DNA from: Candidatus Gerdarchaeota archaeon
Lineage (GTDB): Archaea > Asgardarchaeota > Heimdallarchaeia > JABLTI01
Length of the DNA stretch: 35,509 nucleotides
NCBI GenBank assembly: GCA_016840945.1
Contig: JAEORJ010000330.1
Coordinates: 1-35,509, forward strand
Direction of reading: 5' to 3'
In this document: positions 1 to 9,347 of the stretch, piece after piece
How the letters are laid out: every line of letters starts with the position of its first letter
How positions within the stretch are numbered: the first letter of the stretch is position 1
Position numbers and translations under genes: made by a program
The notes under the pieces: model-generated
Seen by the model: only the letters and a program-made list of their open reading frames with translations
What the model was told of the DNA's origin: nothing
Database searches by the model: none

Positions 1-244
1 TATTTCCTGGAATACCTATGCCATTATCTGAGATGAAAATAGTACTCACATCATCTGTTTTTCTTTTTATAGAAACAATGATATCAGGATTTATCCCGCC
101 TATTTCAGCCCCATCAAATGAATTCTCTATTATCTCCCGAAAGGCAGTATAGAGACTTTTTACTGGGCTATCAAATCCGGCTAATTCTCTATTGCGGTAA
201 AAGAAATCCGCTGGTGAGAGTTGTTTAAATTCGACCTTACTCAA
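1..244 (-). CDS. top6B: DNA topoisomerase VI subunit B, N-terminal part (runs off left edge)
   Basis: Type IIB topoisomerase ATPase subunit, which with Top6A relaxes and decatenates DNA. Only the first 81 codons are in the window. The translation starts MSKVEFKQLSPADFF and carries RNRELAGFDSPVKSLYTAFR, then the GHKL N-box ENSFDGAE (Mg/ATP-binding Glu-Asn) and the G1 box DNGIGIPGN, all in the order and spacing of Top6B. The start is a TTG at 242-244: an in-frame TGA lies only two codons upstream and GAGTGA precedes it as a Shine-Dalgarno. The remaining GHKL, H2TH and transducer regions lie beyond position 1. Identification is strong despite the short length because two ATPase motifs and the family-specific N-terminal strap are visible. 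Top6B is mainly archaeal, which supports an archaeal source. Confidence 0.93.
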   Translation of the reverse strand, partial: MSKVEFKQLSPADFFYRNRELAGFDSPVKSLYTAFREIIENSFDGAEIGGINPDIIVSIKRKTDDVSTIFISDNGIGIPGN

Positions 245-405
245 AATTGATCACTCTATTATTGCGCTCTAGTTTTTTATTTTCATTATCACATTATAAT
301 TTTTTGTAATAAAACTGCTCTTGATAGCTTAAAAATTAATTTTTTTACTATTATGTTCCTAAAATATTCTTTAAAAATTATAGTGGCTTAATAATTTTGA
401 TAATA

Positions 406-1425
406 ATGACTGAAAATAACTCAATAAAAGAAACAACAGATAAAAAAAGAATTAAGTTCAAAGATTTACAACCAAAAAGAAGAACATTTTATCTTATGTT
501 AATTTTCTCATTTTCTTCTCTCATAGTTACTGTTGTTTTTGGTGTGATAATGCATTTTTCATCATTAGTTTCATCATCTGGCTTATTTGATATTTTACCA
601 GGGAATTTTATAATTGAAATTACAATACTCTGGTTTATCATGTTCTTAGGATTTCTAATTATGATGCCATTATTTCCTTATATCTCAAAGTTATACATCT
701 TTATTCATAAACTAGTGAAATTTTTCAGATACCAATATAGTGTTGTTGAAACAGAGGATTACTATTTTAAGTTCAAAAAAATACTTGCAAGAATTCATAT
801 TCCTTATTTATTTAGCTTTGTTGTGGGTTATTGGTTTGCTACTTGGTTCTTTATACCAACAATAAATATACCAGAAGAAAACACCATTGCAATATCTATA
901 ATGCTATACTTCCTATTTTCAGTGATTGCTATGCCATTAACGATTTTCCTAGTACCACCTTTATGGCTTCTTGATGATACAGGAATAATTGCTATGAAAA
1001 AGCGCAGAAATCGTAGCAGAACCATACCAGATATTGAAGGGCCATCTGTCTTTTTCAATAATTTTTATACAGGATCAACTTACACCTTAGCACTATTAAC
1101 AATAATTGATTTCGTTAGGGATTTTATCGGTCATTTTGATGCTAAATTACTTGGTTATGTTTGTTATATTATCCTTCTATTAATGCCTTGCATGATTTTT
1201 ACCATAACATACATGTATGAAGTATTTTATGTTTCTAGAAAGAAAGTGCTACAAAGAATATTACCAAACAAACTAGTAGATAAAATGCCAAAAACAGTAG
1301 TTGATATCTCAGCTTTTGATCCGTTCTATTACCCAGAGGGATTATCAGAAAAGAAACAAAATGACCAATTAGATAATAAATTAGAAGAGGTCTCTGACTT
1401 CAACATTGATACCGAATTCTCGTAA
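406..1425 (+). CDS. Polytopic membrane protein of unknown function
   Basis: I do not recognise this family. The 339-residue product has a charged cytosolic-looking N-terminus (about 28 residues) followed by about six hydrophobic segments, near residues 29-52, 67-92, 132-152, 159-187, 222-239 and 247-272, and an acidic hydrophilic tail. A KKRRNRSR patch sits between segments 4 and 5, suggesting a cytosolic loop. An in-frame TTG lies three codons upstream (397), but the ATG at 406 looks more natural; no strong Shine-Dalgarno is seen before either. The 3' end overlaps the tail of the convergent acyltransferase gene by 45 bp. No catalytic or transport signature was found. Confidence 0.75.
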   Translation: MTENNSIKETTDKKRIKFKDLQPKRRTFYLMLIFSFSSLIVTVVFGVIMHFSSLVSSSGLFDILPGNFIIEITILWFIMFLGFLIMMPLFPYISKLYIFIHKLVKFFRYQYSVVETEDYYFKFKKILARIHIPYLFSFVVGYWFATWFFIPTINIPEENTIAISIMLYFLFSVIAMPLTIFLVPPLWLLDDTGIIAMKKRRNRSRTIPDIEGPSVFFNNFYTGSTYTLALLTIIDFVRDFIGHFDAKLLGYVCYIILLLMPCMIFTITYMYEVFYVSRKKVLQRILPNKLVDKMPKTVVDISAFDPFYYPEGLSEKKQNDQLDNKLEEVSDFNIDTEFS

Positions 1426-2730
1426 TTTGTTGAAGAATTTTTCCTCTACAATATTCTCTTTTATATTACGAACAAAGTTAATATTTAGATCATCAAAATA
1501 GGTTAACAATCCCATCCCTGATTTGAAATAAGGATGATTCATAGGTAATAATTGTATATCAAGAATTTCTTCGCTTAAAGCTAGTGGTAATTTTACTTTG
1601 CCTAGGTTTGTTAAAAAGGCTGAAAATAGTGCTTCACCAGCCTTTCTGTAAAGTGGTTTAATAAACAACAATTTCAAGAAGTAAGGTGATGCATGAATAA
1701 ATGGATTTATAGCTAATCCAACATAATTTGATATCTGTTGAATGATGAATTTCTCGTTATAGTATAAATTCTTGTGATGGTGTACCTGATTAATTATTTC
1801 TTGAAAAGAAAATTCTCCAAGACGTGGGTCAACCCCTGGAGCGATAAAGGCAGTAAAATTACGCATGGTATTTGATGGGATAAGATAGCGAGCATTTAAT
1901 GGAAGCATTATTCTTAATGGTCGTTTTAGTTTTCTTAATTGCTTTTCTGGAAATTCAAACATGATATCTTGTAAAGCATCAATATATACTGCAGCAATAA
2001 ATTCTGTTAACGAGACTTTCCATTCTCTCGAGAGTTTTATAACATCATTAACATCCATTTTGCCATTTGTTACATAGGATATTCCTATTTTTTCTCGTTC
2101 AAAAGGCAAATGAAAAGCACGATAGATTTTTTCAGTTTTAGGGATACCAATTTTAAAATGCTTTCTGTATGCATATTCAAATTCATCAAGGGATGGTTTC
2201 TGATGTGGTCGGAAAATATCATCATAGTCCGCTATTACAAAACCTTGTATAGCGAGATATTCAGTAACTAAAGCTTTTAAGAAAATTAATGCTCCATGAC
2301 CATCAGTTAAGCTATGATTAAATTCAATAATTATTTGATTGAAATTAGCTATAATTCTAAATGGAAAAGTATAGCCAGATCTTATTGGTATATATTGACA
2401 TGGATAATCTAATTCTTTCATAACTTGAGGTTTTTCATCTGTTGCTTTCCATTTGTACCACAAAAAACCTCGAGTTAATTTCACTTGATAATAGGGAAAA
2501 CGAGTTATAATATTGTCTAGTGCTTGTTGTAAATCATCCACATTTACTAATTCCCGCATAGTAGCCCAAAAGCGATATACACAAGGGATTTTTGGTGAAG
2601 AAGCAAAAGCAAATAATTTACCAGCAGTATCAAGGCGATATTTTGAGGTTAGAGGTAAATCATCTTGACTTATCTCATCCTTTTTTTCCAAAATCTTCTC
2701 TGATTTTTTTTGATCACTGCTTATGGTCAT
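1381..2730 (-). CDS. Condensation-domain / alcohol-acetyltransferase-like acyltransferase
   Basis: A 449-residue protein of the CoA-dependent acyltransferase/condensation fold. The active-site motif appears as NHSLTDG at residues 138-144, a variant of HHxxxDG with H139 as the catalytic base. The N-terminal region (LDTAGKLFAFASS, ITRFPYYQVKL) resembles the opening of alcohol-acetyltransferase-like domains (PF07247 type), and the second half has the expected N/GxxTNLGKV-like element (AFLTNLGKVKLP). It lies 74 bp downstream of a flavodoxin gene on the same strand and back to back with a geranylgeranyl-reductase-like gene, so a role in transferring an acyl group to a lipid or alcohol is plausible but inferred. 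The first His of the canonical HH pair is Asn. Substrate cannot be told from sequence. Confidence 0.78.
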   Translation of the reverse strand: MTISSDQKKSEKILEKKDEISQDDLPLTSKYRLDTAGKLFAFASSPKIPCVYRFWATMRELVNVDDLQQALDNIITRFPYYQVKLTRGFLWYKWKATDEKPQVMKELDYPCQYIPIRSGYTFPFRIIANFNQIIIEFNHSLTDGHGALIFLKALVTEYLAIQGFVIADYDDIFRPHQKPSLDEFEYAYRKHFKIGIPKTEKIYRAFHLPFEREKIGISYVTNGKMDVNDVIKLSREWKVSLTEFIAAVYIDALQDIMFEFPEKQLRKLKRPLRIMLPLNARYLIPSNTMRNFTAFIAPGVDPRLGEFSFQEIINQVHHHKNLYYNEKFIIQQISNYVGLAINPFIHASPYFLKLLFIKPLYRKAGEALFSAFLTNLGKVKLPLALSEEILDIQLLPMNHPYFKSGMGLLTYFDDLNINFVRNIKENIVEEKFFNKLREFGINVEVRDLF

Positions 2731-2804
2731 AAATATTATACTCCGAATAACAAGCGTTACTAATGGTATTATAATTATTTAGATTGGTATAATGATACCT
2801 TGAA

Positions 2805-3323
2805 TCAATCTATAGGATCAGTTTCACAAGGCAATTTGTCATAACAAGCTTGTAATTTAGAAATCCATTTCTTTATCCTTCTTGTTACTTTTTCAATATC
2901 ATCTTTTACAGGATCTTTAAAACCAATTTCAGTTAGAAAATTATTGCCTTTCAAAGCTTTACGTAAATGTCTCGAGATACGGCCTCTTGTAACAGTAAAA
3001 CAATAGAAAAAGGCTAAGTTTTTATTTTCAATAATTTCTTGGGAGAAAAATGATCTTAGTGCTGGGGCAAAAGTACCTGACCAGATTGGCGTTCCAATGA
3101 TAATTAAATCATAATCAGCTATTTTATAATCATATGGTAATAATTTTGGTTCTGTTTTCATTAGAACTTGCTTTTCACCCAAATAATTTTTCATATAATC
3201 CTTTGATTTAGGTTCTAAGACTAGCTTTAATTCTAATGTATCCGCACCAAGTTCTTTAGCTAATAAATCACCAACAAGTTTTGTATCGCCTTCAAATGAA
3301 TAATATACCACAAGTGCTTTCAT
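2805..3323 (-). CDS. Flavodoxin-like protein
   Basis: A 172-residue flavodoxin-fold protein expected to bind FMN and carry electrons. The first strand and phosphate loop read YYSFEGDTK (residues 8-16), the classic position of the FMN phosphate site. The 60s/90s region IIIGTPIWSGTFAPALRSF matches the second FMN loop, in which an aromatic (W) stacks on the isoalloxazine. Length is close to the usual 140-180 residues with a short extra C-terminal tail. The gene is divergent from the FAD-dependent geranylgeranyl-reductase-like gene; such reductases need an electron donor, so it may serve as one, but this is inference from position. Confidence 0.88.
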   Translation of the reverse strand: MKALVVYYSFEGDTKLVGDLLAKELGADTLELKLVLEPKSKDYMKNYLGEKQVLMKTEPKLLPYDYKIADYDLIIIGTPIWSGTFAPALRSFFSQEIIENKNLAFFYCFTVTRGRISRHLRKALKGNNFLTEIGFKDPVKDDIEKVTRRIKKWISKLQACYDKLPCETDPID

Positions 3324-3496
3324 AAATTTCCAACCTACTTTATATTACATATTAATACTATTTATTTTTATCATTCATTATTTTAAAAATATTATATGAA
3401 TTGATTTAGATATTAAACGTAAAATTACCAAAGATTTTAATGTTGAAAAAGGCTCACCATCTTCATAACTAATTGATTTATTTATTGGTGAAATTA

Positions 3497-4861
3497 ATGG
3501 AAGATACTTTTGATCTTATTATTATCGGTGCTGGTACAGCGGGATGTTTAGCTGCTTATACCGCAGCAAAAGAGGGATTAAATAAAATTGCCTTAATAGA
3601 TCGCAAAGAGAAAAAGAATATTGGTAAGAAAATTTGTGGTGATGGCATAGGAACAAAACATCTTGAATTTTTACAAGAAATGGGATTTCCAATAAAAGAA
3701 AATGATATCATTACAAATACCATAAAGAAAGCATACATTGTTTCACCTGAAAATAAAAAAGAAGATGTCTTTCCAGTTGAAGGGCAACTAGCAATTATCA
3801 ATCGTCATAAGTTTGGTCAAGCCTTATTGAACCATACTTTAAATGAAAAAATTACTTTATTTGATAAAACATATTTTAAAAACCTTGATAGAAAAGATGG
3901 CAAAGTTAAAGCTCAATTAGAAGGAGCAAATGGACAATCTTTTACTATCACAGCACCTTTAATTATTGACGGATCCGGTATCAATAGTAAAATCAGAGAA
4001 CGATTGGATATATTTGATAAATATGCTGTAGTCAGAGATGATGAACAATACTTCTGCTATCGAGAAATTGCTGAGATCAAAAATCCCCCAGAGAAATATA
4101 TTGATAGTACTATTTTTGAATTTAGTTTTGAGAAAACAAGAGGTGGTTATATCTGGTTTTTCAGCAGAGGTAACGGACAATGGAATTTGGGTAATGGTAT
4201 ACCAAAATCATGGATAGATGAAATACAACCAAGGGATATTTTCAATCAATATATGAAAAATAGATTTGATGATTACACAACAATTGATGCTGGAGGTGGA
4301 TTTGTTCCCACAAGACATCCAATACCATCTCATGTAAAAGATAATATCATTTTAATTGGTGATGCTGGAGCTATTGTTAATCCGTTACATGGAGGAGGTT
4401 TAAGCCCATCATTAGCTTCTGGTCACATTGCTGGTAAAATAGCAGCAAAGTTAATCCCAAATGAAATGACAAAAGAAGAGCATCTATGGGTTTTTAACCA
4501 GAAAATAATGGAGCGATATGGATTGCGTTACTCAATACTTGATTTGTATAGAATCCTATTACAAAATATACCTGACAATGAATTATTGCATGCTATGGAA
4601 AATGATTATCTACCAGTAGGTAAAATATTCTATGCTCGAGAATATGAACAACTAATGATGTTAGCAAGGAAATTAAGCGAAATTTGGAAGGAGATACCCA
4701 ATAGACGTTTCAATTTACTACCAAATTATTTAGAAGAAATCAATAATCTAACAATGAATTATCCGAAAACACCGGTAGAAATTTCTCTTTGGGCAGAAAG
4801 ATATAATTCTGTTTATGATAATTATTTGAGAGATATATCGATAACTAAAGAATTTCTTTAG
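3497..4861 (+). CDS. Geranylgeranyl reductase family FAD-dependent oxidoreductase
   Basis: A 454-residue flavoprotein of the family that saturates isoprenoid chains of archaeal lipids. The dinucleotide motif GAGTAG is at residues 11-16 after a hydrophobic strand; the family's CGDGIG element is at 47-52; the second FAD motif GDAGAIVNPLHGGG starts near 288. The substrate-cavity signature YxWxFx(7-9)GxG is present exactly as Y218-W220-F222 with GNG at 232-234, nine residues later. The ATG at 3497 is chosen over an upstream TTG (3473) because GGTGA precedes it and the Rossmann strand begins directly after it. The family includes digeranylgeranylglycerophospholipid reductases, but paralogues act on other isoprenoids (for example quinones), so the exact substrate is not fixed. 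Confidence 0.9.
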   Translation: MEDTFDLIIIGAGTAGCLAAYTAAKEGLNKIALIDRKEKKNIGKKICGDGIGTKHLEFLQEMGFPIKENDIITNTIKKAYIVSPENKKEDVFPVEGQLAIINRHKFGQALLNHTLNEKITLFDKTYFKNLDRKDGKVKAQLEGANGQSFTITAPLIIDGSGINSKIRERLDIFDKYAVVRDDEQYFCYREIAEIKNPPEKYIDSTIFEFSFEKTRGGYIWFFSRGNGQWNLGNGIPKSWIDEIQPRDIFNQYMKNRFDDYTTIDAGGGFVPTRHPIPSHVKDNIILIGDAGAIVNPLHGGGLSPSLASGHIAGKIAAKLIPNEMTKEEHLWVFNQKIMERYGLRYSILDLYRILLQNIPDNELLHAMENDYLPVGKIFYAREYEQLMMLARKLSEIWKEIPNRRFNLLPNYLEEINNLTMNYPKTPVEISLWAERYNSVYDNYLRDISITKEFL

Positions 4862-4882
4862 TTAAAATGGTGTTGACATTCA

Positions 4883-5404
4883 ATGGTTATTGATACTAGT
4901 AAATTAGAGATTTATCTTAAGAAAAAACTTGAAGATGAAGTAGAAGATGAATGGTCCGATATGCCAATGGCTAGTTTTACTAGTGATGGCCCACCAACAT
5001 GTTCTATTGAGTTACATCCATTAGAAAAATGGTTTGGGATAAAAGCACTTGTAAATTATAAAGGATCTACCATGGATCCTAGCACTGATAGAGCTTCAGG
5101 TGACCCTGAAGATGCCCATGCATGGTATGATTGGTTGGGCTTGGCTGAAGATTTACCTAAATCGGTGGAAAAAACTGAAGATTTAGATAATTGGGCATTA
5201 ATACATACATATTATCGAGTAACCTTTAGAGATGTTCAATACCCGGGACCATTTGGTCACCATTCAGGACGATTGATAAAATCATGCAATCTTGATGGTA
5301 AAGGGGAAATATATGTTGTTGTTGAGAAGTATTTCAGAGATGAGGCTCCTATTTCAAAATGTAAAGTAGAAGAGTTTGATCTAAATAAAATAGCTAAAAT
5401 ATGA
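4883..5404 (+). CDS. Hypothetical acidic protein
   Basis: A 173-residue soluble, acidic protein that I do not recognise. It is rich in Asp/Glu near the N-terminus (LEDEVEDEW) and has aromatic and His clusters (AHAWYDWLGLAE; PGPFGHHSGRLIKSC). No signal peptide or membrane segment is seen. It begins 21 bp after the geranylgeranyl-reductase-like gene with GGTG upstream, so the two are probably co-transcribed, and a terminator-like hairpin follows it. A role linked to the upstream flavoprotein is only a guess. Confidence 0.7.
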   Translation: MVIDTSKLEIYLKKKLEDEVEDEWSDMPMASFTSDGPPTCSIELHPLEKWFGIKALVNYKGSTMDPSTDRASGDPEDAHAWYDWLGLAEDLPKSVEKTEDLDNWALIHTYYRVTFRDVQYPGPFGHHSGRLIKSCNLDGKGEIYVVVEKYFRDEAPISKCKVEEFDLNKIAKI

Positions 5405-5420
5405 TTTTAACTCGATAAGA

Positions 5421-5456
5421 GTTTCAGTAGGAATACCTATTGAAACATTTTTTAAT
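5421..5456 (+). terminator. Terminator-like hairpin after the 4883-5404 gene
   Basis: GTTTCA (5421-5426) pairs with TGAAAC (5441-5446) and TAGG (5428-5431) with CCTA (5436-5439), joined by a G-T pair and closed by an AATA loop. The 11-bp stem is followed by ATTTTTTAAT. Placed 17 bp after a stop codon and before an independently led gene, it fits a transcription terminator. Confidence 0.6.
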
Positions 5457-5497
5457 GTTTAAATTACATTTAACGAAAAACATTCGGAGCTTTTATT

Positions 5498-6991
5498 TTG
5501 ACAGGCGTACATGAAGAAAGAATTGATACAGTACTTGATACTACCACAACCGGTACTGAATCTCCTTCTGTCTTAGAAGTGCTAAGAAATGCTCCCTTTA
5601 TGTTATTATTTTCAGCTCAATTTACTCAGAATATTGGTGCGGCAGTCTCATGGTTAGCACTATCATTCTTTATTTTCAAATTAACTGAAAGTCCAGGTTT
5701 AATGGGATTATTATCTGTGATATTTTGGTTACCTTATGTTCTGTTCACTCCTTTTGCAGGAGTTTTTGTTGATAGATATGATCAACGAAAAATTATGTTA
5801 TTTTCTAATGTTTTAAGTATGCTAGCATCTATTGGATATGTTATAATTTATTTATTAAGAGATGTTTTAACAAGAGAGTTTGATACAATAGTTATTTCTG
5901 AACATGGCTTCCCACAACAAGTGCATATCATCAGTTATATTCATGTTTTATGGCCATTATTTGTACTAACATTTCTAAATTCTACTGCGGCATCGATCTT
6001 TTTCCCAACTAGGAATGCTTATACACGACTAATTGTAAAAAGGAAGAATTTGCTAGTAGCTAATTCAATTGGCTCTACTGTTTTCCAAGTAGCAACAATT
6101 GTAGGTTATGTAATAGCAGGTGTTTTAGCAGCAAGAAGTTATCTTGGCAGTTTTATCTTTGATGCTTGTACATTTGCTTTTTCATCAAGCATGATAATTT
6201 TAATCCTGTTAATAGGTAAAAAACCACCAGAAGTGATACGGGAAAAAGAAAATACAGTGCGAGATCAAATAAAAGGTGTTTTTATTGATTTAAGAATAGG
6301 TTATAGAACCATTAGAAAAGCTCCAAAAATATCTTATATGTTAGTCGTTTTTGCTTCAACGATTTTTGCATTCTCAGCATTTAATGTCCTATTCATAGTA
6401 ATAGTACAAGGTGAAATGGGATTAGATGAAACATGGTATGGTGTATTACAAAGTGTTATGGGAATATCTGGAATAATCATGTCATTAACATTAATGGCTA
6501 TAGGTAGAATCAAGAGAAAAATCTATTTGTTAAATTTCGCATTAATTGGTGCTGCTGCTTTTCTGTATTTATTTGCAATCATTCGAAATGTTTGGGGAAT
6601 AGGTATACTGCTATTTGCTTTCGGAATAGCATTAGCATCGATCAATGTAACCGCACCTACATTAATACAAGAGCAAGTACCGTATGAAAAACAAGGACGG
6701 GTATTTGGTACCCAGCAATTATTCCAAGGTTTTGCCAGAATAGTAGGTATGGGATTAGTGTCAATAATTGCTGAATATGTCCTACCAAAGTATATATTAT
6801 TAGTTAGTGCGGGATTCTTGTCAATAGTAATGATACTTGGTATGTTTTACTCGAGAAGAAGTGAAATACGTGAAGATGATTATGTAATTGAAGATGAACC
6901 TTTTGAATCTAAAAATAAGCAACTCCCACATCAAGAGCTGTTTACTGCAGAACCTAGTGAGAAAGCAAGTAAAGAACCAGTAATAGAATAG
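5498..6991 (+). CDS. MFS transporter (drug/metabolite exporter type)
   Basis: A 497-residue major facilitator superfamily protein with about 12 hydrophobic segments. MFS motif A in the loop between helices 2 and 3 reads GVFVDRYDQRK (residues 88-98). The N-terminal helix (FMLLFSAQFTQNIGAAVSWLALSFFIF) and overall pattern resemble the MefA/EntS-like exporter subfamily. About 35 extra residues follow helix 3 (before HVLWPLFVLTF), and the last about 50 residues are a charged cytosolic tail. The start is a TTG at 5498 with GGAG eight bases upstream; the nearby ATG is out of frame. Substrate unknown; the separate leader after a terminator-like hairpin suggests its own promoter. Confidence 0.88.
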   Translation: MTGVHEERIDTVLDTTTTGTESPSVLEVLRNAPFMLLFSAQFTQNIGAAVSWLALSFFIFKLTESPGLMGLLSVIFWLPYVLFTPFAGVFVDRYDQRKIMLFSNVLSMLASIGYVIIYLLRDVLTREFDTIVISEHGFPQQVHIISYIHVLWPLFVLTFLNSTAASIFFPTRNAYTRLIVKRKNLLVANSIGSTVFQVATIVGYVIAGVLAARSYLGSFIFDACTFAFSSSMIILILLIGKKPPEVIREKENTVRDQIKGVFIDLRIGYRTIRKAPKISYMLVVFASTIFAFSAFNVLFIVIVQGEMGLDETWYGVLQSVMGISGIIMSLTLMAIGRIKRKIYLLNFALIGAAAFLYLFAIIRNVWGIGILLFAFGIALASINVTAPTLIQEQVPYEKQGRVFGTQQLFQGFARIVGMGLVSIIAEYVLPKYILLVSAGFLSIVMILGMFYSRRSEIREDDYVIEDEPFESKNKQLPHQELFTAEPSEKASKEPVIE

Positions 6992-7053
6992 ATTATTTTT
7001 CTAAAATAGGAAATTTTTATTTCATTATAAATTAATATTAATATTGAAATAAA

Positions 7054-8532
7054 ATGATTTTAAAAATAAAGAGAGTAATTGGGGTTGCTTTAATCACTAT
7101 TACCCTATTTTCAATGTTATTTCCATTAACATTTTCAATTTCAAGAGAACAAGGATTATATATCAATCAAGAGTCAGATATCAAATATATTGAATCAGCT
7201 GAAATTAATATTGATGAAGATAGCGATTTTATATCATACGGTTTTTCAGGCAATGGTTCAGTAATCAATCCGTTTCTCATTTCTGAACTAGATATTGATA
7301 CAGAATTAGTAGCTGCAATTGCTATTCAATACACAACTAAATATTTCAGGATTGTTAATTGCTCTCTTAAAGGATATAGGTATGGTATATTTCTATACAG
7401 GATCCAATCTAATACAGCCTATATTTTTAATAACACTTGTCAAGGAACAAATAATTATGCTCTTTATTTATCAAATGCTCCATATTCAAAAATTTATAAT
7501 AACACATTTTTAGCAAGCGGTTCATATGGATTATATGCAACCAATTCTGAGTATACAGAGATTAAGGACAATGATTTTTATGGAACAGGAATGAGGATCT
7601 ATTATAATTATTATGGCTATTATTATCCTCAAATATATGATGACCATTACAGCATTGTAAATAACTTTCTAGATGGAAAACCAATTCTTTACATTAAAGA
7701 CCAAGAAAATTTTATTTTTGACAACTCTATTGAATATGGACAAGTAGAATTCATCTTCTGTAAAAATTTTGTAATTAAAGATATTTTACACATTAATAAG
7801 TTAACAGATTTTATAATAGCTCAATGTAAGAATGTAACTATAATAAATAATGTCTTTCAATATTCAAAAGCAATTTTGATTCAATTGACACCATTTTTAA
7901 AGATTATAGGAAATACTTTTGTGAATAATGTTTATGGATTAGAACTTTCAATTAATTGCAGCTATAGTGAAATCAGAAATAACGAGTTTTTATCCACTGG
8001 TTTTTCAGGACTATATATGTATAAAACATATTTGTGCAATATTTCAGACAATTTATTTCAAAATAGTACTGAAAGGGGGATTTATTTGTATTCTAGCAAT
8101 GCTAATACTATTTATAATAATACCTTCCTGGAAAATGGGCTATATGGAGCCTATCTTTATGGATCAGGTAGAAATGTCATTTACCATAACGTTTTCATAG
8201 ATAATGGTAATTCCCCTCAAGCTTATGACTCTAACAATTACAATTATTGGTGTAATTGTTCTATCAAACAAGGAAACTATTGGTCTGATTGGTCAGGGGA
8301 TGGTCCTTATTTAATAGCTGGTTATAGTGATTATTTTATAACTTATGACTATTGCCCAACATTTCCAGGAGCTGAATTTCCAGAAACATCATGCCCAATC
8401 ACCACTACACCTTATTCACCAAGTTCGACTCCTACAAATGAAACTGGTTATACATTAATTGCTTTATGTCTTATCTTCAGTGTGATCATCTTAGTAATAC
8501 CAATAACACTATCTAGAAAAAAGAAGAGATGA
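7054..8532 (+). CDS. Secreted right-handed beta-helix (NosD-like) surface protein with C-terminal anchor
   Basis: A 492-residue extracellular protein. Residues 1-28 form a signal peptide (KIKR, then a hydrophobic core ending LTFSIS). Roughly residues 90-400 are short Asn-rich beta-helix coils of the type IYNNTFLxxGxYGLY, IRNNEFLSTGFSGLY and ISDNLFQNSTERGIY, the pattern of NosD/periplasmic copper-binding (PF05048-type) repeats. A Ser/Thr/Pro linker (TTTPYSPSSTPTNE) leads to a membrane helix near 463-485 and an SRKKKR stop-transfer tail. It is therefore probably anchored to the cell surface with the helix outside. Whether it binds sugars, metals or neighbouring cells cannot be told. Confidence 0.87.
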   Translation: MILKIKRVIGVALITITLFSMLFPLTFSISREQGLYINQESDIKYIESAEINIDEDSDFISYGFSGNGSVINPFLISELDIDTELVAAIAIQYTTKYFRIVNCSLKGYRYGIFLYRIQSNTAYIFNNTCQGTNNYALYLSNAPYSKIYNNTFLASGSYGLYATNSEYTEIKDNDFYGTGMRIYYNYYGYYYPQIYDDHYSIVNNFLDGKPILYIKDQENFIFDNSIEYGQVEFIFCKNFVIKDILHINKLTDFIIAQCKNVTIINNVFQYSKAILIQLTPFLKIIGNTFVNNVYGLELSINCSYSEIRNNEFLSTGFSGLYMYKTYLCNISDNLFQNSTERGIYLYSSNANTIYNNTFLENGLYGAYLYGSGRNVIYHNVFIDNGNSPQAYDSNNYNYWCNCSIKQGNYWSDWSGDGPYLIAGYSDYFITYDYCPTFPGAEFPETSCPITTTPYSPSSTPTNETGYTLIALCLIFSVIILVIPITLSRKKKR

Positions 8533-8554
8533 AAAAGATACAATAACTAGAGCA

Positions 8555-9283
8555 TTATTCGACCTTGATAACCATACGCTTGTTTTCTTTCCCTTTATTG
8601 ATTGTTTCAATAATTGTTACTAAACCAACTTCTTTTGTACTTTTGACATGGGTTCCCCCATCAGCCTGTAAATCAAGTCCGACAATTTCAACAGTACGTA
8701 CTTCTTTGATTTGAGGTGGCAGGAGGTTAATTTTAGTTCTAATTAAATCTGGTATTTTAAAAGCCTCTTCTCGAGGGAGAATTTTAACAATAACAGAATG
8801 ATCAGCAGCTATTTCCTCATTAACCCTTTTTTGGATATATTCAACCTTCTCTTTCGAGAAATCTTCTAAATCAAAATCCATTCTAGCACGATCAAGAGAC
8901 ATATTTCCTCCTGTGACACTAGAATTGAATTCTTTCCAAATCAAACCACAGAGAATATGCAAAGCAGTATGATAACGCATAATAATATACCTATTCTCCC
9001 AATTAATTGAACCAGTTATTTTGGAACCTATTGTTGCTTCAAGAGGTTTTTCTAATCGATGATAAATATCCCTTTTTTCATCACGACCAACCTTAACAAC
9101 TTGATAGCTACTATTATCGTTGGTAATTACCCCAGTATCATTTGGTTGACCACCTCCACCAGGATAAAAAGCAGTTTTATCAAGATAAACATCTAATCCA
9201 TCATTTTCAATTTTAGTAATTATAGCTTCAAAATCTCTCATATAGCTTTCTGTCAAATATAATTCATCGGTCATAAAACACAC
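8555..9283 (-). CDS. alaX: Alanyl-tRNA editing protein AlaX
   Basis: Free-standing trans-editing domain that hydrolyses mischarged Ser-tRNA(Ala) or Gly-tRNA(Ala). The 242-residue length fits AlaX-M. It has the N-terminal glycine-rich segment FYPGGGGQPNDTG (39-51), the zinc motif HxxxH at H105/H109 (RYHTALH), and the C-terminal motif QADGGTHVKST in which H212 is kept while the usual Cys four residues before it is Asp208. The codon is plainly GAT, so this is a real substitution and not a misread. An in-frame ATG at 9274 is an equally possible start. It lies downstream of a surface-protein gene on the same strand, 64 bp away. Family assignment is firm; full zinc coordination is less sure. Confidence 0.92.
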   Translation of the reverse strand: MCFMTDELYLTESYMRDFEAIITKIENDGLDVYLDKTAFYPGGGGQPNDTGVITNDNSSYQVVKVGRDEKRDIYHRLEKPLEATIGSKITGSINWENRYIIMRYHTALHILCGLIWKEFNSSVTGGNMSLDRARMDFDLEDFSKEKVEYIQKRVNEEIAADHSVIVKILPREEAFKIPDLIRTKINLLPPQIKEVRTVEIVGLDLQADGGTHVKSTKEVGLVTIIETINKGKENKRMVIKVE

Positions 9284-9347
9284 ATCAATAATTTTGATTG
9301 AACAATAACTTTAGGAAATAAAAAAATTAAGGAAGAAAAGAGAAAAT

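Noticed and set aside
2782..2812. Hairpin with AGATTG/CAATCT and GGTAT/ATACC near the flavodoxin stop
   Set aside because: Interrupted stem, no T-run on the minus strand; too weak to call a terminator.
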